59,629 bases of DNA from positions 1 through 59,629 of the forward strand of contig VXIS01000303.1 in assembly GCA_008704415.1 (NCBI GenBank), read 5' to 3'. The notes beneath the pieces are model-generated. The model was not told where the DNA came from. It saw nothing but the letters and a program-made list of their open reading frames with translations, and searched no databases. A program made the translations under genes and the position numbers. This DNA comes from Sphaerosporella brunnea (lineage: Eukaryota; Ascomycota; Pezizomycetes; Pezizales; Pyronemataceae). The first letter of the stretch is position 1. Each line of letters begins with the position of its first letter. Below, piece by piece: positions 35,850 through 46,300 of the stretch.

Positions 35850-36594
35850 CACCCACCCTAAAAGGAACGACTAGCTTTTGAGCTGCGTGATTGCTGTACG
35901 TCAAACTGCCTACACCGTTCCATTTGCTGACAGCTGCAAACTGTCCGCGGCTGATTGCGTAGCTGACTGTTACGGTGGTGGTGGTGGGGGGTATTTAGTC
36001 GACCCCCGTCTAAATCCGGCAGCTTTGGTTCGCACTGACCTCGGTCTTATATATATTTCTTTTTCTTTTCTCGAGCAATCGGAATTCCTTCGAATCTCCC
36101 AAGGAATTAAGCTACTGCGAGTGGTTTGTTGTTGAACGGGACCGTGCAGATCAAGCTACAGCTGTTCCGCCCTTCGGTTTGATCTGGAACAAAGGAAAAA
36201 GAACAAAGCCCGGAAACCTGCTGCAGAAATCCATACCGCAAGCCGCCCCATCTGATCGTCGGGATCGGGAAAGCCGGGAACAAACTTCCCTTCTGTTTTT
36301 CCTCAGTTACCTATTTGTGGGTTTCACTCGCCCCGCCCGCAGTTGTTCAGCTGTTTGTGAGGGATTTGCATATATCTGACTGCGCATGGATTTGCATAGT
36401 CGCTGGAAGTGCTGTGAGATATAAGTACGTTCATTCCTTCTTCCCTCTTGCGTTTATTACACATTTGGGGGCTAACCGCGATGCTTTCGCCAAAGACCCT
36501 GCCAATTGTGACGAAACCGTGTCTGTCGCAATCCTCCATATCATCATCATCGTCATCGAATCTTCGTCGGAACCCACGTAACCGCGGTATCGGG

Positions 36595-38076
36595 ATGTCG
36601 CTTCCTGCACTATATCTCGAGGAGATCGACGCCCTCAGTCGGAAAATCTCACAAGCTCAGCCGATAGACATTTTACAGTTTTGCGCGAACCACTTCCACG
36701 GCCGTCTAGAAGCCGAGCGTAACCAACACCTCGCGTCACAGTCCAGCACCAGCTTGAGCTCCATGGTCAATCCTTTCGCGATGGCCTCGGATACGTTCCC
36801 CGGGACATTTGGAGGGTTTGGCGGAGGGCCATTTGATGGGAGTCGGGATGCTATCAGGGAGGAAGAGGAGGAGCTTCATAGCCCGACAGCGCCAACCTTT
36901 AAGCCTCAATTTAGCATGGGTGGTATGGGCGGGCGGCCTGGCAGCAGCGGCAGCGGCCGGCGGACCCATTCGCCATCCGGCGGTGGAGGGGGCGGTCCGC
37001 GTCGCCCGATGCACGTCGCTGGCTCTCCATTTCTCTCCCCATCGGGCGGATCTCACTTGGGACCACCAAGTGCCGGTCAGGACTTTCCCTCAAACTACAA
37101 CCGTAACCGCCGAACATCTGTCTCCGCCGAGTCTTTGGTTCCCACCACATCTGACGATGAATGGTCACCACCGATTCACCCCAAAACAAGCGATCAGATG
37201 AACCGTCTAAGGGCTGCCGTTTCCAACAATTTTTTGTTCGCCCACCTTGACGAAGAACAAGACAGTCAAGTTCTCCATGCATTGGTTGAGAAGCCGATCC
37301 CGAACAAGGGAATGCGGGTCATCACGCAAGGAGACGTTGGCGACTACTTTTACGTCGTGGAGAAGGGGGACTTCGATATCTACGTCAACTCCGCGGGTAG
37401 GATGATGCCGGGCCCCGATGGAATGGGAAAGAGGGTTACTTCCATCGGACCCGGCGGGTCGTTTGGTGAACTGGCCTTGATGTACAACGCACCCCGGGCG
37501 GCCACTGTGATTTCCACTAGCTCTGACAACATCCTCTGGGCTCTGGACCGGGTCACCTTCCGACGCATCCTGATGGAGAATACTTTCAAGCGACGGCGCA
37601 TGTACGAGGCCTTCCTGGAGGAAATTCCTCTGCTATCTTCGCTCATCACCTCGGAACGGTCCAAGATTGCCGACGCCCTCGACACTGAAACCTTTGAGGC
37701 GGGAGCTATAATAATCCGTGAAGGCGACCCGGGAGACCGGTTCTACTTCATCGAACAGGGTGTTGCCGAGGTGCACAAGAGTTCGCAACCCGGCGGCTAT
37801 GTTCGGACTTTGAACAAGGGCGACTACTTTGGAGAGTTGGCCCTTCTGAACGATGCCCCGCGAGCTGCAACCATCGTAGCCAAGTCTAAAGTAAAGGTTG
37901 CATACCTTGGAAAGGCCGGCTTCCAACGCTTGCTGGGACCTGTGGCGGATATCATGCGGAGGAACGACCCTCGACTGGGCGAGGGAGTTGACCCGCTCGC
38001 AGGCCCGGGTGGGTTTGACGGTTCCATTGATGTCATGCAGGGGCCCTTCGGCATGGGTAGACCGGTGGAGGTGTAG
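36595..38076 (+). CDS. pkaR: cAMP-dependent protein kinase regulatory subunit
   Basis: 493 residues from MSLPALYLEEID, single exon. It binds and inhibits the PKA catalytic subunit until cAMP is bound. In order: dimerisation/docking-like N-terminus (QPIDILQFCANHFHGRLE), a long Gly/Ser/Pro linker, the inhibitor motif RRTSVS (about residue 165; Ser at the phospho-site), then two cyclic-nucleotide-binding domains. Each has a complete phosphate-binding cassette, FGELALMYNAPRAATV and FGELALLNDAPRAATI, with the key Glu and Arg. Both cassettes have Ala before Ala-Thr, as expected for cAMP rather than cGMP. The start at 36595 is chosen because the helix following it matches family N-termini. An in-frame ATG at 36481 would add 38 residues. 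Confidence 0.95.
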   Translation: MSLPALYLEEIDALSRKISQAQPIDILQFCANHFHGRLEAERNQHLASQSSTSLSSMVNPFAMASDTFPGTFGGFGGGPFDGSRDAIREEEEELHSPTAPTFKPQFSMGGMGGRPGSSGSGRRTHSPSGGGGGGPRRPMHVAGSPFLSPSGGSHLGPPSAGQDFPSNYNRNRRTSVSAESLVPTTSDDEWSPPIHPKTSDQMNRLRAAVSNNFLFAHLDEEQDSQVLHALVEKPIPNKGMRVITQGDVGDYFYVVEKGDFDIYVNSAGRMMPGPDGMGKRVTSIGPGGSFGELALMYNAPRAATVISTSSDNILWALDRVTFRRILMENTFKRRRMYEAFLEEIPLLSSLITSERSKIADALDTETFEAGAIIIREGDPGDRFYFIEQGVAEVHKSSQPGGYVRTLNKGDYFGELALLNDAPRAATIVAKSKVKVAYLGKAGFQRLLGPVADIMRRNDPRLGEGVDPLAGPGGFDGSIDVMQGPFGMGRPVEV

Positions 38077-38753
38077 TTGGAATTGTACGTTGAGGAGTTT
38101 CTTTTATTTTCTTTCGTTTTCGTTTTCCGTTGTTTGCTACCAATGGTGTTTTATGGGTTCGTTGTAAGGTGCGCTTCGAGCTGGTTGGTTTGATTGGCTG
38201 CTTTGCTTCTTCTGCTGGTCGCTTTTTTTTTTTTCTTTTCTTCTTTTTCTTCTTTTCATTCTTCTTTGGTTTCCTGACATTGTCTTTCATCCGTCCAAGG
38301 TGGTGACTGGGAGGCCTCCTGCTGGAATGGTGGCCGGCGGCAAAAAGGGAAGCGCTTCAAAAGGGGTTGCTATTGCTGAAGGGAGTCGATGGCAGTGGCT
38401 GGTTGGGTTGGTGTTTTGAGTTATATGCAAACCACTTTCCTTTAAACATTTTTTCCTTCTTTCTTTTTCTTTCTTTCTTTTTTTTTTCTTTCTCCTTTTC
38501 TCCTGATTCCATTCTCCATAAGTACTCTCCTTGGCGTGCCTCTTTTTTTTTTTTTTCATTTTCTCTTTTGTTCACTTTCTAGAACTTGTGAAGGAAGGAA
38601 GGGGATATGATATGTTGATTTTTTACTGGACAAGTGCTGGAACTGGAGCCTGGAAATCGGGGAATTCAATAGATTGATATATGCCCTTTTCCCCTCCCGC
38701 TTCTTCAATTCCACCCATGATCTTTCAAAACAACACAAAACATTATTTTTTAC
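38077..38753. other. 3' region of pkaR, no gene
   Basis: Pyrimidine-rich sequence with several (TTTC) and T runs (about 38226-38270, 38455-38500, 38542-38556). No coding sequence is supported. Confidence 0.5.
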
Positions 38754-39090
38754 TTACCCCTCTGCCTCTCGACGCCTTCCCTCCTCAAGGCCGGCCTTGA
38801 TCGCAACCTCCACCTCCAGCGGGCCCACAGCCTTGCGCCAGCGCTCCTCGAGCCGCACGACCTCGAGGGCGGCAGCAACCTGCGCCGCCTTCCGCGCCTT
38901 GTTCACAAGCTCGATCTGGGTGCGCAGCGCCATCAAGGCCTCTTCGTGCGCTTTCAGCAGCGCCTCCAGAGACGCGTTGTGGACCAGCCACGCGTTCTTG
39001 CCGTGGGGCGCTGAGGAGCGAGCCCGCGTGCCGAGGTGCGTCAGCGACGCGTAGGCTGCTTCAAGTTGTTGGATGTTGCGTGTCCGACGG
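38754..39090 (-). pseudogene. SPF27/BCAS2-like C-terminal fragment
   Basis: The minus-strand frame reads IQQLEAAYASLTHLGTRARS, then HGKNAWLVHNASLEALLKAHEEAL, KTQ-type helix, ELVNKARKAAQ and LEERWRKAVGPLEVEVAIKAGLE before a stop at 38754. This order (AY..S.HL.TR, GKNAWL, helical ELE, VN.AR..AQ, W+.GVG..E.E.A) is that of the C-terminal half of SPF27 (Cwf7), a core Prp19-complex splicing factor. I find no N-terminal half upstream: beyond about 39090 there is only an acidic DHDHDEDDD stretch in another frame. The stop is preceded by GGGTAAGTA, a good donor, so the C-terminus may be spliced further. It could be a truncated gene, a frameshifted one, or a gene with small 5' exons I missed. Confidence 0.5.
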
Positions 39091-39565
39091 GTGCGGCGTC
39101 GTCGTCTTCGTCGTGATCGTGATCAGCGTGTTTTGTGCAAGGTTTCTGAGAGTGCTGGCACGACGTGAGAAGAGTGCGCAATAATGTGAAGTAGCTGCCT
39201 AGGCCGCAGCATAACATCTACCTGGGCTCCGCAACCGCTGGCAACTTGTAAAGGTGAGATTCAATACATCCCGTGGCACTATTTCTTTCATTCTTTTTCT
39301 ATCGGGCCCGGGGATAAACGGTGAGAACTGGGGTACTTATGCCTAGCAGTCTTTGGCTAAATAAGACTGTGTGTTGGGCCCATACATCTGGTTTGAGGAT
39401 CCAATTAAAACCTCCTGCCGGCTCATCTGCGACTCAGGGTGACCCGTCTGTTAGCATATCCTGTTTTTTTTTTTAAACGCTTCGCCAACTCTTGGATGTG
39501 TACTTACATGCTAATTGAAGGTTCAGCTTGTGGCATATCTAGAATATCTACCCGTCGAATTCACG
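39091..39565. other. Short intergenic region
   Basis: No coding sequence is supported. It may hold missing 5' exons of the SPF27-like gene (minus) and the promoter of the 39566 gene (plus). Confidence 0.4.
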
Positions 39566-40377
39566 ATGCAATTCCTTTCGATCCGTTGTCTCGCCTGCCA
39601 AAATCTTGATTCCTTCCCCAGAATGTCCTACGAGGACATCCCGTACTGCTCTCAGGTATGTCTCCGGGTAGAGGAGGGGGATATGGAGAGGGGTTAACGG
39701 AGTTGTAGTGCGCTTCCACCTCTGATCTCGTCCCCGAAACTGCCCCCACAGCTACGAAGGCGCCAGCTCCAACACCCGACGACCTGATCGCGCTGTTCAA
39801 CCAGCAGCTATACCTTTCCTCCTCGCAACAGCAGCTAGCAACGCCACTCACCTCCCCCATCCCAGCCACAGCAAAATTCAATACCTCGCAGCAATACAAT
39901 CACAGCATGCACCACGCCTCGCAACAACAGCAGCAGCAGCAGGCGCCATCCCCATCAACCTCCGCAGTCGACATCTCAGATGACGATCTGATGTGTGATG
40001 ATGACCTCGAGGTGTCGCGGCAGCTATACTCCGAGATGCAGCTGCAGAAATTGGCGGATCGTGAGTATGCCGAGTGCCTTCTGGCGTCGGATCTGAGCTC
40101 GCCCAATTCATTGAATGAGCTCGAGATTGCCTTGGCCCATGGCATTGTGAGTGGCGAGGAGTATGGCAGGGCTGTGGCGGGATATACGTTGGCCGCCCAG
40201 AGGGAAGAGGCGCAGCGTTATCAGATGCAACGCCAGAGGAAGGCGTTGGAGGAGGATTGCTCTGCTATGGACATGCTCAGAGCTGCGAAGAGTAGCGACG
40301 ATAGCACTGCGTGGTGTAAATATTATCATGGTGGCGCAGGGTGGGTGGATGATGAAGAGGCGCCGTGCCGGGTGTAG
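39566..40377 (+). CDS. Hypothetical protein with N-terminal CxxC...CxxC
   Basis: Exons 39566-39655 and 39709-40377 (intron 53 b, donor GTATGT, branch GTTAAC) give 252 residues. The N-terminus has a paired-cysteine pattern, CLAC then CSQC 17 residues later, the second pair completed by splicing; it resembles a small zinc ribbon. A Thr/Pro/Gln-rich linker with a run of seven or more Gln follows, then an acidic patch (DISDDDLMCDDDLE) and a helical, charged C-terminal half (LADREYAECLLAS, EIALAHGIVSGEEY, REEAQRYQMQRQRKALEE) ending GGAGWVDDEEAPCRV. The family is not recognised; a regulatory or adaptor protein is only a guess. Confidence 0.6.
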
Positions 40378-42516
40378 GTCGAGGCCGTTCGATTTCTTTT
40401 ATTCTCCAGAAGACATGAACTTCCCAATGTGCGCTGGGGCTTGCAAGCCGCATCACCGTCACGGCTGCTCAGGCCTGCGCCCTCGCTTTCCATGGTGGGG
40501 AACTCTATTCAGACTTATGAACGGCAAGTCACGAACAAAGTTATAACTTAGGTTATGCATTTTTGGTCAGAAGTCAGTGTACAAAGTCAAGCGTTGCTAA
40601 CCAGTCACAGGTCATGGGCAACACTACAAGCTACTCCTCCCCCCTTCCCCTTCCCCTTCCGCTTACCGCTTCTCCGCATTCCCCGCAATTTCCCCTCCTC
40701 AACACGCTGCGGCAGCAATTAAACACCCACGCACGAACCACGCTCAGAGCGGTGAGAATCAGGGCTTGAGTTGATTTGACCAGAGTCTGTAGGCAAAACG
40801 TGGCGACAAGGCTAGGTGCTTGAGGATCCAATAGTCCAACCATTATAAAGGTATCAGGAAGGGTAGAACTTGTGAGAGACGCCGTAGGGTACAAAGGCTA
40901 CGGGCTCGAGTTCCGAGGCAAGAACCCCGTCATCGAGTGTAGAAGTATGAAAAGTAGACGACGCTATATCAGTTCAAATCCCCCCCATATTCATATTCCC
41001 TCGATAAAAATTCCCCTATGGCGCAAGTGGTAAGAGTTGCCTACATCAAAGGCGTGCTTCCGGTTCGAATCCGGCCATGGGAGTGTTTCTCCTCTTCGCC
41101 CTGCGTGCCCTCTTGGGCCCGGGGCGGAAGGTTTTGTTCCTGGGGCGTACATCGAGGACGCGTGTTTTTTTTTCTTTCTAAATACCATTTTGCATTTTCT
41201 TTTTGCAGCACCATGGTAAGCGTAAGGCCCTAGGTTTTTTTTGTGTATGTTGACAAATGGGACAAGGGTGGTCACCTACCACAGAACTAGCCCGGGAAGC
41301 GGGCGACTGAGTGAAGATCCATGACCGCACTTCGAGTGCGGGCAGGCTGGTTTTTGTTTGCGGAAGAGTTTCTCCGGGGGGATTTCTCGGGATTGGTCTT
41401 GCGGTTTTTTGTGCAGGCGGATATGGGCTGTGGTTCTGAGGGTTTTTGTGGGCATTGTGCGGAGTTTCTGATGTGTGGGACCTGTTTTTGCTTTTGGCAT
41501 ACATTTTGGCTCTGTACGTTTGTTTGGGTTTGTATTGGCATTTCCTACTACTGTGTAGCTTTTGAAGCCACTGTTTGACCGACGGAGCTCCGCGGGATCA
41601 CGGGTAGCCAGGGAGTGATATACTGTGATTATCTGTAGGTTACTTCCGAGGACTTTTTCCTCGGCATCGGTTTGGAGACAGAGATGGTTACCCGGATGGC
41701 TAGACATGCATGCATCTCTCGGCTGTGAGGCTCTTTTGTGGGCGGCCCAGGGGCGGTGGTTGCATGCAACATCCACCCCCATCGCGGTTTGGCCAATGCA
41801 CGCGACGAGCGGAGAAAGGCTGAGCGAGCGATCGCGCAAACAAAGGGAGGTGCCGTCTATCTGTCGAGGCGACACATCACGATTCGCCTTTCTACGCGTG
41901 GGGCGGTGTAGAGTGCATATATATCGGTACCAGTTACTTGCAGACAAAGAGCTGGCGATAATAGTGGCAGATCCACTCTCCCGTGGGTGGTGGCGACGCG
42001 AAAAAAACACCAGACGGTTCGGCGTCGTCAAGGCAAATCTGGAGGAGACAGACACACCGCAACGACGACGCCACCACGCAGAAAGAGAAGAACTTGCCAA
42101 ATCCCCGTCATCCACGAGATTCACTCGCTTTCTCTCCACCACCACCTCCTCCTCCACCCCCCCCTTCGCCCCTAAAACAATCAGCGTGTACAATTCCAAC
42201 CCTCCCTCCCTCCCTCCCACCAACCCACGCTTCCCACACACACAAACAATGGGAACACCTCGCCTTGCGATAGAAGATATATAGCTCAAGCTTCCCTTTA
42301 TGTATGAAATTTCACTCTTGTCGCCGCCAACCCAACCCCAACACCAACCACTATCGCTCTAAATAAACTCCCTCCCTCCGAAGAAAAGAAAGAAAGAAAG
42401 AAAGTTGAAATACCTACGCTGCCTGCTACAACCCACTCCACGATAATTAGTCCATTCGACACGTCTGCTCGTCTCCGAGAACCCTGACTCCTTCAACAAC
42501 ACCCGCCGCCGCGACA
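40378..42516. other. Intergenic region containing a tRNA-like element
   Basis: 2.1 kb upstream of the Ies1 gene. Two long antisense frames overlap (41276-42289 minus, 337 residues; 41625-42284 plus, 219 residues) but neither has domain features. Both seem to be chance frames in promoter/leader sequence. C-rich microsatellite-like sequence (CCTCC) lies near 42140-42220. Confidence 0.45.
41012..41083 (+). tRNA. tRNA-like sequence, possibly a tRNA pseudogene
   Basis: A 72-b stretch with an A-box-like block TGGCGCAAGTGG (41019-41030) and a perfect B box GGTTCGAATCC (41062-41072). The anticodon stem (TGCCT/AGGCG) and T arm (CCGG loop CCGG) can form. The acceptor stem has two mismatches out of seven, the D stem is weak, and the anticodon loop ACATCAA has C instead of the near-universal T at position 33 and would place ATC as anticodon. 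I therefore read it as a degenerate tRNA or tRNA-derived element rather than a working tRNA. Confidence 0.45.
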
Positions 42517-45115
42517 ATGTCCGACGTAGCTGTCGCCGCCGCACACCACCCACCCCCGAATTCGTTCAACTCCACCAACTCGGACCACGGTGGAGCTCTG
42601 CTGGCTCCTCCTGGTCGCTCGGCACCCGAAGGTTCGCCAGCGAGATCCAACAACGGCACGCGAGCGTCTTCAGTGGAGGAGGAGAACCGAGATGGTGGCG
42701 TCCACGACGAGTCAGCAGGCGGCGGCGGCGGCGGCGGCGGTGGTGGTGGTGGTGGTGGACGGCCCAGTGCTACGGCCTCTGGTTCTTCGAGCGTCTCGGG
42801 AGGAAACAGCGGAGGAGGGCAGCAACAGCCGCTACCGCCTAGCTTTCCGCCTTTGCCGGCCAAGAAGGGGCCGCAGAGCTTCTTTTCGGGCAGCAAGATA
42901 AAGCACCTCAAAAAAGCGGACGGCATACCGCTGTGGCGCGTAGACATCCAGTATGATTTCCTGGAGGCGGTGTTTCGCAATACGGAGCCCGTGTTCACCA
43001 ATGTCTACGAAAACAAGAAGGGATATTGCTTCGCCGATATATACATCGACGCCATGGCTAGGAGCAGCAAGACGAGTAAAATCTTGCGCGATAAGTTGAT
43101 GACCGAGAGAGAAAACGCGCTGAATATGGCTATGGTCTGCTTATTGGTCAACGTGGGCAGGATGAACACCACCCTTAACTGTGCGTCTACCCGTTACTTT
43201 TTTTTGGGGGGGGGGTTTTTTTTTGGTTTTTTTTTAAAAAAAAACCTCTCACGTCTTTCGATCGGAGCTGGCTGACTCGGAATGTGCAGTCTTCCCGGAG
43301 ATGAAAGCTCAGCTTCGGACGTATCATGCGATCCCATCACTACAAGCTCATACCGACAGCAACGCGTATAAGCAGTTACAGGATGCACCGCGTCTGAAGT
43401 CGATTCTCAAGGGTGCATGCGAAGACCGCCAAGAGCCCCAATCGCTGGAGCAGTTGATGGAAATGCACCCGCCGAGGACCAATCCGATTAACCTTGTCTT
43501 TTTGCTGTCAACATTTGCACCAAAGGTTTCAGAACAACACTTTCCCGAGAATTCGGACTTTTACGACCTGATCATGAGGACGACTTTGTCATCAAAAACC
43601 AGGGCCCAGGCTTTTCTCTGGTTGATGTGGCTATACTTGGAGAGCGAGTTCACCGAGCAGGAGTGCCTGAAGAATCCGTTCGGAAGGGGCAGGCCGAGCA
43701 GAGATAAATCTGTGCCGTGGTGTGTCCCGGAGTTTAAGTACTTGTCGGAACATGAGGCGCTCCTGGAGAACGTCGATCCCCCGGAAGAAATGGCATTCGG
43801 AGAAGCAAAGCGTGAAGAGAGAAAACGTATGTGATGCAAACAAGGCAAACAGTATTACGCCGGCTACTGACAAACATGTGCAGGCTTGCTCGGTGAGATT
43901 CAAAACGGACCAGCCGCTCCAGGGAGAGGTCGTGGGAGAAAGAGTCGTAAGTTTCTCAACTATTCATCATCACCATGCTCGCCTCAATACAGTCGTATCT
44001 AACCAGCATCAAAGTTGCGACCGTTGGTTCACCTGAGCAGTCACCCAATGTTTCTCCTGGAGGTATGTATTGCAGGTAGCTCTCTGCTCTCGGCAACCAC
44101 TAATGTTTGCACAGGTTCAGCGCGGAGAGGTGGTCGTTTCCCGTATGAATACGACTCAGATATTCGCACACGATCAGTCTCGCCTGACAGCCAGTATAAC
44201 ACACCGGCCAATGGCAAAAACCGTCGCGGAACGAACATGATCAAGATCAACAACATGCTCAACGTGGAGCAAGGCTCGCCGGTAGAGCCCCCGAAGAATA
44301 GAGGTGGTCGACCGAAGAATTCATCAAAACGAACCTACGACGGTGAACTGAAGCCGTTGGCCCAGCGGATCGTGCTTACTAAGGGTGGCCGTCCCCTATC
44401 TACACCGGAAAGCGTTGGCCGAGTGCAGTCATTTGATCGTTCGAGCCCAGTGCTGCCCTCCACTGGTCCCAGGCCGCGAATGACATCTCATCAAATTGCT
44501 GTCCAACAGAACCGCAACGACCGCATCAATCACGTCATTGAACGGAAACTGCAGCGGTTGGACCGGAAGAAACGGCGTCTACGCCTAAAGCAAGGTACGA
44601 TTGTCCGCGCCTGGAATCGCATCAAGGATCTAGAGGATCCGCTCTTGATGAGTGACGATGAAGAGCGGCCGCTCAAACATGTACCTCCTGATCACGATGA
44701 AGAGGGTAACCCAGTCAAGCGAGAAGATGAAGACGATCATCATCACCCAACCAAGCGGACAAAGACGGACAAGGCTCAAAAACTTGCCAATGGCACGTAT
44801 AGCCGTGGTCCGGCTGGCTTGATTCCAAGGAAAGAGGAAGAGAACGCAGGTGACGAGGATGACTTCGGAGAAGAGGCTATGGCGTTCGCTGCTGCCATCC
44901 GCCGCACGGCACGGAGACTGGCTAGGTGGCAGAAAGAGGACGAACGCCGCATAGCGGCAGGATTGGCACTCGTTGACTCAGCTAATGGGCAGGCACTCGA
45001 CGTCCCTGTCGCAAAAGAGGAAAACGCAGAAGGCGAGGGAGACGCCGGAGACAGGCCAGAGCAAGATGAAGACGTTTCGGATGAAGACGATGATGAGGAT
45101 GTGCAATACCGGTGA
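42517..45115 (+). CDS. IES1: INO80 chromatin-remodelling complex subunit Ies1
   Basis: Exons 42517-43180, 43290-43826, 43884-43946, 44015-44062 and 44115-45115 give 770 residues. Nuclear subunit of the INO80 nucleosome remodeller; Ies1 is found mainly in fungi. The N-terminus is low complexity (poly-Gly encoded by a GGC/GGT run). The conserved core starts at KHLKKADGIPLWRVDIQYDFLEAVF and includes ENKKGYCFADIYIDAMARSSKTSKILRDKL, MNTTLN-FFPEMKAQLRTYHAIPSLQ, DAPRLKSILKG and FLLSTFAPKVSEQHF. Downstream come basic AT-hook-like patches (GRGRGRK, NRGGRPKNSSKR), a coiled basic segment (RKLQRLDRKKRRLRLKQG) and an acidic C-terminus. Intron 1 (109 b) contains G, T and A runs. All junctions keep frame. 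Confidence 0.92.
42719..42758. repeat. (GGC/GGT)n coding microsatellite
   Basis: About 14 glycine codons in a row near residue 70 of the Ies1 protein, first GGC then GGT. Confidence 0.85.
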
Positions 45116-46300
45116 TTGTTTCTGATTTCGACATGGTTCGTTTTGTGCATAGATGGAACTTTGGGCTATGTCTCTCTACTTGGGTGTTCTTTTTTACGGG
45201 GTTTGATGCATGCTTCTTTCTTTTGTTTGGGGGTCTTTCGGTGCTGCGTTTTTTTTTCCTGCTTGCCTTCTTTCTGAGTGTGTTATAGTTCGCCTCATTC
45301 CTGGCATAGTAATTTCTTTCCTTCTCACACTTTTTCCTTCCACTTCTTTGCGGACACCGGCTGTGTTTCTTTTTGGGGTTTTGCTTCCAATAAAGGCTGC
45401 GTTTCTTCTTCTGGCTGGACGGCTGGCTGTATTAGTACATTTTGGGCGTATGGCGGTTGTGTAGGCAAAAATAACCAATTTGTGCATTCGCGAAGATTCA
45501 GAGGTGCAGCGAATTGCGCATAGACAGCCGCAAACCCTCACGCGTAGTGAATGCGCGTCCCGCCGACAAAATGGAGTACTGTTTGCCAGCAGCACGCAGC
45601 GAGGAGAAACTATCGCCATAACCATCGCCTTCAATTCTCCAAAAATAAAAAAAAAATAAAAAAAAAAATGTAGACCAAATCATTGCAATCCTGCCCAAAC
45701 ACAACGTGGTGCGGGGTCAACATTGCACCCAAGATCCGGGCCTTCCCTCTCCGTTCCGCACGCAAATTGTATATTTCCCCCAAAACTCGGCATGATGTCG
45801 TGGACTCCAACTGTTACGTCGGTCTCGGCAGCGAGCTGGGGCAGGTGGGACGTGGTTTTTAAGCGTTTGTTAAGGAGAGAAGGACGGGAGAGGGAGCTGC
45901 GACTGGGTTTTATGGCGGACAGACTCGCCAAGACTGAGAATTTTCACCGACGACTGGAAGGGTTAGGGTTGGGGGAGGAGTGCACATGTTGTCATTTGTT
46001 TGAGAGCCGCCCCGTGCTGCCATGCCAGCCCCACCAAACTTTTTTTTTTTGGCGAGGAAAGGAGGGGAAGGGAAGGGTGATGTGATGCAACACTGCGATA
46101 GGGTGAACCTCTTTTTCCCGCCGGTGACGAGACTTCCGTTTTCCACCTTGCCGCGGTGTTTGGAGACGCAACCTGTTTTTTTCTCATAATCTTCACCTCC
46201 TAAAACTCGAGGCTTCTTCCTTTCACCCCCTCCCCCGCTCCCCCGCCTCGTTCAACCCCTCCGCTGCACGCGCGCACTCGCTACCAAGCTACCAAAAAAC
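45116..46300. other. Intergenic between IES1 and ATIC genes
   Basis: 1.2 kb, pyrimidine-rich just before the ATIC start. Frames of up to 146 residues have no domain support. Confidence 0.5.

Larger units (their letters stand above)
33849..36594. other. 2.7-kb region upstream of the PKA regulatory subunit
   Basis: No supported gene. The paired antisense frames at 34351-34747 (127 and 126 residues) have no family features. The region from about 34935 to 35860 is a string of simple repeats, and the rest probably includes a long promoter and 5' leader for the 36595 gene. Confidence 0.5.

Noticed and set aside
41625..42284. 219-codon plus frame ahead of the Ies1 gene.
   Set aside because: No family features and overlaps an even longer antisense frame; probably promoter and leader sequence.
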